64,000 nt of DNA, taken from contig JAILRO010000057.1 of assembly GCA_024698145.1 (NCBI GenBank), positions 1 through 64,000 on the forward strand, in the 5' to 3' direction. This DNA comes from Lachnospiraceae bacterium. GTDB taxonomy: Bacteria > Bacillota > Clostridia > Lachnospirales > Lachnospiraceae. Numbering within the stretch: position 1 is the first letter of the stretch; the number at the start of each line of letters is the position of its first letter. Positions 1 through 7,604 of the stretch are shown piece after piece. The position numbers and the translations under genes were made by a program. Below the pieces are notes generated by a model that was given only the letters and a program-made list of their open reading frames with translations, did no database searches and was not told the DNA's origin.

Positions 1-92
1 CCGGCACTTAGCGAGTACAAGGTACGAGCTTAGTACCGTTGCGTTCTTATACGCAGCGAAAGCGGCCTGCGATGGAACTGTAATCATAAGAG
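1..92 (-). repeat. Dispersed palindromic repeat, copy 1 (cut by window start)
   Basis: Read on the minus strand, this stretch carries the same blocks, in the same order, as the elements at 14702-14900 and 44573-44715: a CAGTTCCATCGCAGG block, a CGGTACTAAG block and a CGCTAAGTGCCGG block. The 16-mer gcctgcgatggaactg near position 66-81 is the exact reverse complement of a stretch in copy 2. No ORF is associated with it. The left part lies outside the window. Confidence 0.7.
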
Positions 93-193
93 ACGCCTTA
101 AAACAATTAGAAGTTTCGCTCGTAAAACTTAACTAAACAGCAATATTACAGTATATGAATTACATGCGTGCTCCAAGTGTATTCATGCTTGCA

Positions 194-221
194 CAAAAAA
201 AATGCATTACTGCATCTTTTT
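194..221 (-). terminator. Second copy of tRNA-operon terminator
   Basis: On the minus strand the stem AAGATGCA-GTAA-TGCATTTT is followed by a T-run. It is the duplicated copy of the hairpin at 333-360. Confidence 0.6.
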
Positions 222-332
222 AGTGCGGATGACAGGGTGCTGCGTGCCGGTGGCACGCGATAAGCACTGACCGAGCGGCATCCCTCATGCCGCGAGACCG
301 AACCTGCGGGGTTCAAGCCTCTTCACAAGCAC

Positions 333-360
333 AAAAAAAGATGCATTACTGCATCTTTTT
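333..360 (-). terminator. Terminator of tRNA cluster
   Basis: Immediately 3' of tRNA-Leu on the minus strand, the stem AAAGATGCA/TGCATCTTT with loop GTAA runs into seven T residues. It is a classical intrinsic terminator ending the seven-tRNA transcript. Confidence 0.85.
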
Positions 361-362
361 AG

Positions 363-442
363 TGCGGATGAAGGGACTTGAACCCCCACACCGAAGTACT
401 AGATCCTAAGTCTAGCGCGTCTGCCAGTTCCGCCACATCCGC
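363..442 (-). tRNA. tRNA-Leu (UAG)
   Basis: The reverse complement folds as a type II tRNA with acceptor GCGGATG/CATCCGC, anticodon stem CTAGA/TCTAG and loop CTTAGGA, giving anticodon TAG. A short variable arm (ACTTCGGTGT) and T-loop TTCAAGT are visible. CCA is not encoded. Its 3' end is duplicated at 191-232. Confidence 0.95.
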
Positions 443-482
443 TTATATAAAATTAAAAAGAAGCATCTCTGCTTCTTCCTAG

Positions 483-555
483 TGAAGCACGGGGGATTCG
501 AACCCCCGACAACCTGATTAAAAGTCAGGTGCTCTACCGACTGAGCTAGTGCTCC
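483..555 (-). tRNA. tRNA-Lys (UUU)
   Basis: The reverse complement has acceptor GGAGCAC/GTGCTTC, anticodon stem CCTGA/TCAGG with loop CTTTTAA (anticodon TTT) and T-loop TTCGAAT. CCA is not encoded. Confidence 0.96.
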
Positions 556-590
556 ATATTATAATTAAGTTATTGCCAAATATTAAATGG

Positions 591-662
591 CTGGGGTAGC
601 CAGATTCGAACTGGCGAATGCAGGAGTCAAAGTCCTGTGCCTTACCGCTTGGCGATACCCCA
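591..662 (-). tRNA. tRNA-Gln (UUG)
   Basis: The reverse complement has acceptor TGGGGTA/TACCCCA, discriminator G, anticodon stem CAGGA/TCCTG and loop CTTTGAC (anticodon TTG). It is a typical bacterial tRNA-Gln, including the U1-A72 pair. Confidence 0.96.
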
Positions 663-707
663 GTACTCACTGCATTCATGATGATCTGAAGCCATCATTA
701 TTGCAAG

Positions 708-782
708 GGTGGGTAAAGGGATTCGAACCCTTGGCCTCCAGAGCCACAATCTGGCGCGCTAACCAACTGCGCCATACCCACC
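708..782 (-). tRNA. tRNA-His (GUG)
   Basis: The reverse complement has anticodon stem CCAGA/TCTGG and loop TTGTGGC (anticodon GTG). An extra 5' G (G-1) opposes discriminator C73, as expected of tRNA-His. Confidence 0.96.
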
Positions 783-789
783 ATATAAG

Positions 790-863
<74 letters not shown>

Positions 864-888
864 ACGTCACGCATAATTGCGTAACAAA

Positions 889-959
889 AGCGGGTGATGG
901 GAATCGAACCCACGTATCTAGCTTGGAAGGCTAGTGTTCTACCATTGAACTACACCCGC
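889..959 (-). tRNA. tRNA-Gly (UCC)
   Basis: The reverse complement has acceptor GCGGGTG/CACCCGC, anticodon stem CTAGC/GCTAG and loop CTTCCAA (anticodon TCC). Confidence 0.96.
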
Positions 960-993
960 ATATTGATGACTATTAAAATTGAGGTGATGAAGA

Positions 994-1068
994 TCGGGGT
1001 GACAGGATTCGAACCTGCGACCTCTTGATCCCAAATCAAGCGCTCTAGCCAAGCTGAGCCACACCCCG
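994..1068 (-). tRNA. tRNA-Pro (UGG)
   Basis: The reverse complement has acceptor CGGGGTG/CACCCCG, anticodon stem CTTGA/TCAAG and loop TTTGGGA (anticodon TGG). It is the first gene of the minus-strand tRNA transcript. Confidence 0.96.
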
Positions 1069-1099
1069 TTTTTCAGGTGTCATCGCTGACGCAAGGACT

Positions 1100-1128
1100 A
1101 CTATAACAAAACACTTTCAAATTGTCAA
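1100..1128 (-). promoter_or_regulatory. Sigma-A promoter of tRNA cluster
   Basis: On the minus strand, TTGACA and TATAGT are separated by exactly 17 bases about 30 bp upstream of tRNA-Pro. It is a near-consensus promoter, as expected for a stable-RNA operon. Confidence 0.8.
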
Positions 1129-1158
1129 CAATTATTTTTAATTTTTTTTAAAAATTTT

Positions 1159-2097
1159 TCAAAGGTTGTTTTTTCCCTTGCTACTGACCATATCACTGAC
1201 TATATATCTTGGTCTTTGCTTAATTTCTTCGTATATTTTTGAAAGATAATAACCTATTATTCCAAGACTGAGCATAATAAGGCTTCCAATTATCAAAAGC
1301 AACAAAATAACCGTAGTAAATCCTTCAAGTGCAGAGCCATATGCCCATCTATACAAAGATTGAAAACCAAGAATTAATGCAAAGGCGAAAAAAACACAAC
1401 CCATTATAGTAATAAGCTGCATAGGTGCAGTTGTAAATGAGCAGATGCTTCCAACCGCGTATCTTACAAGTGACTTTAACGACCATTTAGTCCTGCCCGA
1501 AGCTCTTTCATGTACGTCGAATTCAACAGTTGCACATTTGTATCCCATCCAGGATGAAACGGCTCTAAAGAAAATATTTCTTTCGGGAAGTTTGATATAC
1601 TCATCAACAACCTTTCGATCCATCATCTTGAAATCAGATGCCCTTTCCATGTTTACACCTGTTGATTTCGTAATTAACTTATAAAAAAGATTGGCAAAAT
1701 CTCTGTAGAGGAAGTTCTCCCTGCCTCTCGTCCTCTTAACACCCTCAATCACCTCAAAGCCCTGTTCCCACATTCTATACATGGAAACCAACACCTCAGG
1801 CGGATGCTGAAGGTCACAGTCCATAACTGCGCACACATCTCCAGAAGCATGCGTAAGTCCGGCAAGTATCGCAGCTTCCTTTCCGAAATTTCTGGAAAAA
1901 GACACTCCTGTAATGAGACAATCGTTTACTTTCTCGGAAAGTTCCTTGACTTTATCGAAACTAAAGTCCTTCGAACCATCATTAACATACACAAGTTCAA
2001 ACTCAATACCTTCCGGATTCAAAATATTTTTAACAGCATTGTATACTTTTTCTATATTATCTTCTTCATTATACGTAGGTAAAATAACCGATAACAT
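1159..2097 (-). CDS. GT2 family glycosyltransferase (polyprenyl-phosphate sugar type)
   Basis: The protein is 312 aa. It is a membrane-anchored family 2 glycosyltransferase of the DPM1/GtrB/YkcC group, which typically moves a sugar from a nucleotide sugar onto a polyprenyl phosphate. Visible features are the N-terminal ILPTYNEEDNI nucleotide-binding motif, the DGS turn, the DCDLQHPPE metal-binding region near residue 90, and two hydrophobic segments in the C-terminal third that would span the membrane. The start was moved 14 codons into the track ORF to the ATG preceded by TTGGAGATAAGT. The gene reads toward the tRNA cluster. A glycan-decoration role is inferred; the sugar and acceptor are unknown. 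Confidence 0.85.
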   Translation of the reverse strand: MLSVILPTYNEEDNIEKVYNAVKNILNPEGIEFELVYVNDGSKDFSFDKVKELSEKVNDCLITGVSFSRNFGKEAAILAGLTHASGDVCAVMDCDLQHPPEVLVSMYRMWEQGFEVIEGVKRTRGRENFLYRDFANLFYKLITKSTGVNMERASDFKMMDRKVVDEYIKLPERNIFFRAVSSWMGYKCATVEFDVHERASGRTKWSLKSLVRYAVGSICSFTTAPMQLITIMGCVFFAFALILGFQSLYRWAYGSALEGFTTVILLLLIIGSLIMLSLGIIGYYLSKIYEEIKQRPRYIVSDMVSSKGKNNL

Positions 2098-2158
2098 ACT
2101 TATCTCCAAGTTAACATAATATTGCTTACCAACATTCAATAAACGTCGGCAAAAAATT

Positions 2159-2194
2159 AACCGTTCCGAAAATCATACAGACTCCGGAACGGTT
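2159..2194 (-). terminator. Intrinsic terminator after the 92-aa membrane protein gene
   Basis: A 10-bp inverted repeat, AACCGTTCCG/CGGAACGGTT, is followed on the minus strand by AATTTTTTG. Confidence 0.8.
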
Positions 2195-2222
2195 CTTATT
2201 CTTTGAATCAAAAACTTCCGAA

Positions 2223-2501
2223 TTATGCTTCCGGAACTGCAGATGGCTTTGCAGACGGCTTAACATCCTCTTCATCAAAAAAGTCATCATCAAAATCATC
2301 ATCGAAATCATCATCAAAATCATCGAGATAATCCGGTGTGAGGTAACAATATACCGCATATGCAATTGCCGCAATTGCTGTTATGGCTCCAACAATAGCA
2401 AGAACCCATACTATTCTTCTTGTTGCTTTCTGCTGAGGATCTTCACGCTTAATAAGTTCCTGAATCTTAGCTGCATTAATTAAATCATCAAAATTCTTCA
2501 T
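2223..2501 (-). CDS. Small single-pass membrane protein with acidic Asp-Phe repeat tail
   Basis: The protein is 92 aa and unrecognised. From the ATG preceded by GGGAGG it has a soluble N-terminal segment (about 1-30), one strong hydrophobic segment (about 31-56, IVWVLAIVGAITAIAAIAYAV), then an acidic tail built on a repeated DDFD unit and a Pro/Ala/Lys-rich end. The predicted topology is inner-membrane with a highly charged tail. The leader contains a perfect ACCGGTT..AACCGGT hairpin at 2522-2539. Upstream on the same strand is pcrA and downstream is a terminator, so it forms a short unit of its own or follows pcrA. No function is assigned. Confidence 0.7.
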   Translation of the reverse strand: MKNFDDLINAAKIQELIKREDPQQKATRRIVWVLAIVGAITAIAAIAYAVYCYLTPDYLDDFDDDFDDDFDDDFFDEEDVKPSAKPSAVPEA

Positions 2502-2621
2502 GTAATACCTCCCTTTCATATACCGGTTAGCAAACCGGTGTTTAAATCTGTCATTTAGTATAACACAATCTATCAAAATATACTATATATATTATATATT
2601 TTTTTCCAAGTTTTTATGTCA

Positions 2622-4856
2622 TTAGTCGATTTTCTTAAGTTTGGCAAATGACGCAAACATTTTCTTAATTCCGTAGTTCTCGTTATCAAACTCGACCTTA
2701 ACCTCGTAATCACGGCCACCCTTTTCAAGTTCAAGAACAGTTCCGTCACCAAACTTAACATGCCTTACCCTATCGCCGACAGCATAATCTATTGCGACCT
2801 CCGTTATGACAAACTCTTTACCAAATGCAGGCTTAGCAGAATACGGTTTCTGCTTTGCATAGGATTTTATCTGCTCCATACTCTTATCTGCACGCAAAGA
2901 GGCCTCCTCCTGACGTTTCATCGCAAAAGATCCATTACCATTCATGGTAATTATTTCTTTGGGAATCTCCTTAACAAACCTCGAAATAGGATTATAGTTC
3001 GTACTTCCTTGCATCATACGTTGTCTTGCAGCAGTCATATAAAGTCTCTGTTCGGCACGCGTAATTCCAACGTAGCAAAGTCTTCGCTCTTCTTCTATTG
3101 CATCCGGATCTTCCGAATTAAGCGCCATCGAGCTTGGGAACAGCCTATCCTCCATTCCGCCCAAGAACACATAAGGAAATTCCAGTCCCTTCGCACTATG
3201 CAATGTCATAAGCAAAACAACATCCTCATTCTCTACCATACTGTCAATATCAGCAACAAGCGCGATTTCCTCCAACAATCCCGAAAGAGATGGCTCAGCA
3301 TTATCCTGCTCGTATGTGACAAGCTTATTCTTAAGTTCTGTAATATTCTCCATTCTGACTTCTGCTTCGTCCGTACCTTCAGCAATAAGTTCATCCCAAT
3401 ATCCGGTACGTTCTAATATCTCATCGAAAAGCTGTTCAAGACTCATGCCTCTGTCAAGTTCTTCTCGAAGTTCCTCAATCAGACCTGTAAATGACAGAAT
3501 TTTACCGGCAGTCTTTCCTAAAGTGGTTATACTTTCAGCATCGCAAAGAGCCTCGTAAAGGCTCATTCCATAAGTATCCGCATACGCCGCCACTTTATCA
3601 ACACTTGCAGCTCCTATTCCGCGTTTCGGGACATTTACAACACGTCTTACGGCAATCTCATCCTGCCCGTTGTCAATTATCTTAAGGTAAGCGATTATAT
3701 CCTTAACCTCTTTTCGTCCATAGAAGTTCTGACCTCCAATTATCTTATAAGGCACATTTCTAAGAAGGAGTTTCTCCTCAAAAATACGCGACTGGGCATT
3801 GGTTCTGTATAATATTGCAAAATTATGATATGCAAGGCCTTCCCGATGACATTTGACAATCTCGGAAACAACACCCTCTGCCTCCTGATATTCATTGTCA
3901 TACAGTGAGAATGAAACCTCCTCACCGCTGTCCTTATCCGTCCATAACGCCTTGTCCTTCCTACCTTCATTATTGGAAATAACGCTATTGGCAGCCTTAA
4001 GGATATTTCCGGTAGATCTATAATTCTGCTCTAACTTAATAACCTTCGCGTCGGGATATTCTTCTTCAAAGTTAAGAATATTATAAATATTAGCACCTCT
4101 AAACTTGTAAATAGACTGATCATCATCACCGACAACGCAAAGATTCCTATATTTTGAAGCAAGCAGTTTCACAAGCAAAAACTGTATATGATTGGTATCC
4201 TGGTACTCGTCTATCATTATATACAGAAAACGTTCCTGATAATCCCTAAGTACATCCGGATGAAACTGAAAAAGTTCAACCGTCTTATACAACAAGTCAT
4301 CAAAATCCAATGCATTGCTTGCCTTAAGGCGATTCTGATACTCTGTATATATCCTTGCAATTTGCATTTTACGATACTGTCCACTTGCCTCTCTGTCGTA
4401 TTCAGCAGGTGATACAAAACGTTCCTTTGCTTTGGAAATTTCAGAAAGTACCATACGCTCCGGATATTGTTTTGAATCAATGTTAAGCTTTTTAAGACAG
4501 GCTTTAACTGCCGCCTTCTGATCGTCGGTATCATAAATTGTAAATCCCGGCTCGTAACCCAATCTATCTATATATCTTCGAAGAATACGCACACAAAGCG
4601 CATGAAAAGTCGATACCCAAACCTGTGAAGCTCCACGGGATACAATGCGGTCAACCCTGTCTCTCATTTCTCCCGCTGCTTTGTTTGTAAATGTTATAGC
4701 TAATATATTATAAGGGTTCACACCCTTTTCTTCTATAAGATACGCCACTCTATGCGTTAGCACTCTTGTCTTACCACTACCTGCGCCGGCAAGCAAAAGA
4801 AGCGGGCCTTCTGTATATTCAACAGCTTTTTTCTGTCTGTCATTTAATCCTTCCAT
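2622..4856 (-). CDS. pcrA: ATP-dependent DNA helicase PcrA/UvrD
   Basis: The protein is 744 aa and a superfamily 1A 3'-5' DNA helicase acting in replication restart and nucleotide excision repair. It begins with the Q-motif-like LNDRQKKAVEY, then Walker A GAGSGKT, motif II DEYQDTN, motif III GDDDQSIYKFRGA, motif V TLHSAKGLEFPYVF and motif VI YVGITRAEQ. The C-terminal GDRVRHVKFGDGTV segment is the small tail domain typical of Gram-positive PcrA. The start was set 26 codons inside the track ORF, where AAGGAG precedes ATG GAA GGA. A TTGCAT-17-TATACT promoter lies just upstream. The call is very secure. Confidence 0.97.
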   Translation of the reverse strand: MEGLNDRQKKAVEYTEGPLLLLAGAGSGKTRVLTHRVAYLIEEKGVNPYNILAITFTNKAAGEMRDRVDRIVSRGASQVWVSTFHALCVRILRRYIDRLGYEPGFTIYDTDDQKAAVKACLKKLNIDSKQYPERMVLSEISKAKERFVSPAEYDREASGQYRKMQIARIYTEYQNRLKASNALDFDDLLYKTVELFQFHPDVLRDYQERFLYIMIDEYQDTNHIQFLLVKLLASKYRNLCVVGDDDQSIYKFRGANIYNILNFEEEYPDAKVIKLEQNYRSTGNILKAANSVISNNEGRKDKALWTDKDSGEEVSFSLYDNEYQEAEGVVSEIVKCHREGLAYHNFAILYRTNAQSRIFEEKLLLRNVPYKIIGGQNFYGRKEVKDIIAYLKIIDNGQDEIAVRRVVNVPKRGIGAASVDKVAAYADTYGMSLYEALCDAESITTLGKTAGKILSFTGLIEELREELDRGMSLEQLFDEILERTGYWDELIAEGTDEAEVRMENITELKNKLVTYEQDNAEPSLSGLLEEIALVADIDSMVENEDVVLLMTLHSAKGLEFPYVFLGGMEDRLFPSSMALNSEDPDAIEEERRLCYVGITRAEQRLYMTAARQRMMQGSTNYNPISRFVKEIPKEIITMNGNGSFAMKRQEEASLRADKSMEQIKSYAKQKPYSAKPAFGKEFVITEVAIDYAVGDRVRHVKFGDGTVLELEKGGRDYEVKVEFDNENYGIKKMFASFAKLKKID

Positions 4857-4892
4857 ATGACGGTTCTCCTTAATCGTACATTTGTTCTTATC

Positions 4893-4921
4893 AGTATAAA
4901 TGATTTTATTCACGCATGCAA
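4893..4921 (-). promoter_or_regulatory. Promoter of pcrA
   Basis: On the minus strand, TTGCAT and TATACT are spaced by 17 bases, about 35 bp upstream of the pcrA start codon. Confidence 0.6.
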
Positions 4922-4928
4922 GATATAC

Positions 4929-4957
4929 TTGCAATATAGTATTGAAAACTATATAAT
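4929..4957 (+). promoter_or_regulatory. Promoter of the DUF1836 gene
   Basis: TTGCAA and TATAAT are spaced by 17 bases. The promoter is back-to-back with that of pcrA, about 40 bp upstream of the DUF1836 start. Confidence 0.65.
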
Positions 4958-4994
4958 GTTGATACTAACATTTTAAAGATTTCGGAGATATGAT

Positions 4995-5660
4995 ATGGAT
5001 TCATTTCAATTTGATGAGATAAAAAAGCACATACATGAATGGACAAAACTTGATTATATTACTCCAGAAGACATCCCTTCTATCGAGCTTTACATGGATC
5101 AGATAACAACATTTATGGATAACAAATTGTCAGGAACCAAAAGACATGAGGACGACAAGATTCTGACAAAGACAATGATTAACAACTATTCCAAGAACGA
5201 TCTTCTTCCACCTTCGGATAAGAAGAAGTATTCAAGGGATCATATTATTTTGCTTATCTACATATACTACATGAAGAATTTTCTCTCGATAAGCGATATC
5301 AACAATCTGTTATCGCCCATGACAGATAATCATTTTCAGGCAGACAAAGGTATAACCATGTCTGATATATACAAGGATATATTTGAACTTGAGCAAAAAC
5401 ATAAGGCTAGTCTTCAGGAAAGTATAACGGATATATGCGATATAGCAGATAACGAATTCGCCGAGGATTCTGATTATCTCAAGACTTTTGCAATGGTTGC
5501 AATGTTAAGTTATGATATTTACGCAAAGAAACAACTTATTGAACGTCTTATAGATTTCTCAACACCAAAAGAGCCAAGCAAGGCCGATATAAAAGAAGCA
5601 AAAGAATTAGCGAAAAAGAAAGAAAAGCTTGCCAAAGAACAGGCAAAACACAACAAATAG
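4995..5660 (+). CDS. DUF1836 domain-containing protein
   Basis: The protein is 221 aa and matches the DUF1836 family of Firmicutes. It has an N-terminal LDYITPEDIP segment, a helical core with LLPPSDKKKYSRDHIILLIYIYYMKNFLSI (a MerR-like winged-helix-looking region near residues 65-105), and a strongly basic Lys/Glu-rich coiled C-terminus. Family function is not established; a DNA-binding regulator is suspected from the HTH-like core. RBS CGGAGATATG precedes the ATG. It is transcribed divergently from pcrA and ends in a hairpin shared with yerC. Confidence 0.75.
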   Translation: MDSFQFDEIKKHIHEWTKLDYITPEDIPSIELYMDQITTFMDNKLSGTKRHEDDKILTKTMINNYSKNDLLPPSDKKKYSRDHIILLIYIYYMKNFLSISDINNLLSPMTDNHFQADKGITMSDIYKDIFELEQKHKASLQESITDICDIADNEFAEDSDYLKTFAMVAMLSYDIYAKKQLIERLIDFSTPKEPSKADIKEAKELAKKKEKLAKEQAKHNK

Positions 5661-5667
5661 TTAAAAG

Positions 5668-5694
5668 GGACAGGTATTACTACCTGTCCTTTTT
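5668..5694. terminator. Hairpin terminator at the DUF1836/yerC convergence
   Basis: The stem GGACAGGTA/TACCTGTCC with loop TTAC is followed by TTTTT on the plus strand. The right arm lies inside the last codons and stop of yerC on the other strand, so one hairpin serves the plus-strand gene and overlaps the coding end of the minus-strand gene. Confidence 0.8.
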
Positions 5695-5976
5695 CATTCT
5701 GTCAAAAACTATTTCATACCCGGAACCACCACCATAATTAAGTGACCTGTTAACTCTCGAAATCGTCGCTGTCGACGCTCCCGTCTCTTCAGCAACCTCA
5801 AGATAAGTATGTCCTTCCGTAAGCATCTTTGCAACCTCAAATCTTTGTGCTAACGTAAGAAGCTCATTAACAGTACATACATCTTCAAAAAACGCGAAGC
5901 ATTCTTCTTCACTCTCCAAGGTAAGAATAGCCTCAAACATTTCTTTAACTTCTTTTGTCCTAATCTCTTTGCCCAT
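5680..5976 (-). CDS. yerC: YerC/YecD family TrpR-like regulator
   Basis: The protein is 98 aa and belongs to the small Trp-repressor-superfamily proteins YerC/YecD found across Firmicutes. The helix-turn-helix reads AQRFEVAKMLTEGHTYLEVAEETGASTATISRVNRSL, with the ATISRVNR recognition helix characteristic of the family. AGGAG precedes the ATG. It lies 14 bp after the amylase gene on the same strand and close to pcrA, as yerC does in Bacillus. Targets are not known from the sequence. Its last codons form one arm of the shared hairpin. Confidence 0.88.
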   Translation of the reverse strand: MGKEIRTKEVKEMFEAILTLESEEECFAFFEDVCTVNELLTLAQRFEVAKMLTEGHTYLEVAEETGASTATISRVNRSLNYGGGSGYEIVFDRMKKDR

Positions 5977-5990
5977 AGTATACTCCTATA

Positions 5991-7448
5991 TTACAGTTTT
6001 ACATCTTCACAAATCCAAACCGAAACTGTCTCACGGTTAACATAGAAATCTCCACAACCGTCATCGCCGATTTTGATATTGTACTTGGCATTACCCAAAA
6101 CATCTTTGAAGAACTTTCCTGCAAACTTATGTCCAACATACATATGCTTACTTCCACCGGTACTGTCTGACATTATAACTGCAAGTCCCGAATTCTTATG
6201 TTCGTCGTCCCCCTCTCTTGTCCAACCAACAACATTGAAATCGTCAAAATAATCATGCTGTGGACCGTAAGAAAGACGTTTTCTGATCTTCATCATTTTG
6301 TTAAGCATTGTTTTCTTCGCAGAAATATTGTCATGCGGTATGCCGTAATAATCACCATAAAACAAACACGGATAACCATCCTGTCTTAACAATGTTATAG
6401 CATATGCATGTGGTTTGAACCAGTCATCAACCCAAGACTCAAGTGCCTGTCCCGGTTGTGTGTCATGGTTGTCAACAAATGTCACAGCGTGTACCGGATG
6501 ACGTGCAACCAATGTATTGTCAAGAATTGTCGACATATTATAATCTCCATGTGCAACAGAAGCATCGTGGAAATGCAAGTGAAGCGGCACATCAAAAAGC
6601 GACATTTCATAATTAACATTAGCAAGATAACGCTCTAAATGACCAACATCCCAGTGCCAATATTCACCAACTGCAAATAAATCCTTGTCCAAAGTCTCAC
6701 GCATAACAGGAAGCCAATCTTTGTAGAAATAAAATCCGATATGCTTAACAGCATCAAGTCTTATTCCATTAACACCTGTCATTTTCAGGTACCATTTTCC
6801 CCACTTGTACAATTCATCCCGCACTTCAGGATTCTCAAAATCAATATCCGCACCCATGAGGTAATCATAATTACCATTCTCTTCATCAACAGAATTATCC
6901 CACTCTTTGCCGGAGAATCTGTAAAGAGCATTCTTCATCTCATCCTGATTCCAGTCAATACCATCAAAATGAGTCCAGTTCCATGTAAAATCCGAATACT
7001 TTCCTTTTCTTCCAGGAAAATTGAACTTAGTCCAGCCACAAATAGTCTTCTCTTCTCCAACCATCTGATTCCTGCTGAACTTATTAAACTCTTCTGCACT
7101 GATAAGTTCTGTCTCATCAGCTCCTATTTTGTGATTGAGAACAATATCCGCATATATATCAACACCCTTCTTCTGAACGGCATCAATCATTTCTATATAT
7201 TCTTTCTTGGTTCCGTATTTGGTAGGCACACTTCCTTTTTGCTTAAACTCGCCAAGATCGTATAAATCATATACTCCGTATCCGACATCTTTATCTCCGC
7301 CTGCACCTTTGTAAGCAGGTGGCATCCATAATGCACTGACTCCCAAAGTCTTAAGCTTCGAAGCATCCTCCATCGCCTGTTTCCACAAGCTATGGTCCTC
7401 CGGAAGATACCACTCAAAATACTGCATCATCAAACCATTGTTACTCAT
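5991..7448 (-). CDS. Cytoplasmic alpha-amylase (GH13)
   Basis: The protein is 485 aa and a family 13 glycoside hydrolase that cleaves internal alpha-1,4 bonds of starch or glycogen. There is no signal peptide; it starts directly with MQYFEWYLP, as in liquefying-type amylases and E. coli cytoplasmic AmyA, so it probably works on imported maltodextrins or stored glycogen. Catalytic regions are visible in order: DIVLNHK (region I), GIRLDAVKHI (nucleophile Asp), AVGEYW (acid/base Glu) and FVDNHDTQ (stabilising Asp). Length is usual for the family. RBS GGAGGGG precedes the ATG. yerC follows within 14 bp, so the two may be cotranscribed. Confidence 0.95.
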   Translation of the reverse strand: MSNNGLMMQYFEWYLPEDHSLWKQAMEDASKLKTLGVSALWMPPAYKGAGGDKDVGYGVYDLYDLGEFKQKGSVPTKYGTKKEYIEMIDAVQKKGVDIYADIVLNHKIGADETELISAEEFNKFSRNQMVGEEKTICGWTKFNFPGRKGKYSDFTWNWTHFDGIDWNQDEMKNALYRFSGKEWDNSVDEENGNYDYLMGADIDFENPEVRDELYKWGKWYLKMTGVNGIRLDAVKHIGFYFYKDWLPVMRETLDKDLFAVGEYWHWDVGHLERYLANVNYEMSLFDVPLHLHFHDASVAHGDYNMSTILDNTLVARHPVHAVTFVDNHDTQPGQALESWVDDWFKPHAYAITLLRQDGYPCLFYGDYYGIPHDNISAKKTMLNKMMKIRKRLSYGPQHDYFDDFNVVGWTREGDDEHKNSGLAVIMSDSTGGSKHMYVGHKFAGKFFKDVLGNAKYNIKIGDDGCGDFYVNRETVSVWICEDVKL

Positions 7449-7604
7449 CCATACCCCTCCTGAAAACGGAAATTAACTTCTGTAATCTTATTCAGACTCA
7501 TATGGATTAAGTATATCAAAAAAAGTATGCAACTTCAAGAGTCATAACAAAGCACATATAACGTCGTCATGAATATAATACTACAAAAAGCACAGGAGTT
7601 TTTT

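Larger units (their letters stand above)
191..371. repeat. Direct repeat of tRNA-Leu 3' end plus terminator
   Basis: A 42-43 bp sequence occurs twice, at about 191-232 and 329-371, differing by about one base. It covers the last bases of the tRNA-Leu gene (gtgcggatga) and the terminator hairpin behind it. The roughly 96 bp between the copies contain two small hairpins (gagcggcat..atgccgcgag and gcgtgcc..ggcacgc), a T-arm-like ggggttcaagcc, and short matches (gacaggg, tgctgcgtgcc) to the dispersed repeat copy at 14.7 kb. Duplication of a tRNA 3' end is what integration of a mobile element leaves behind, but no integrase is present here. Confidence 0.65.
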
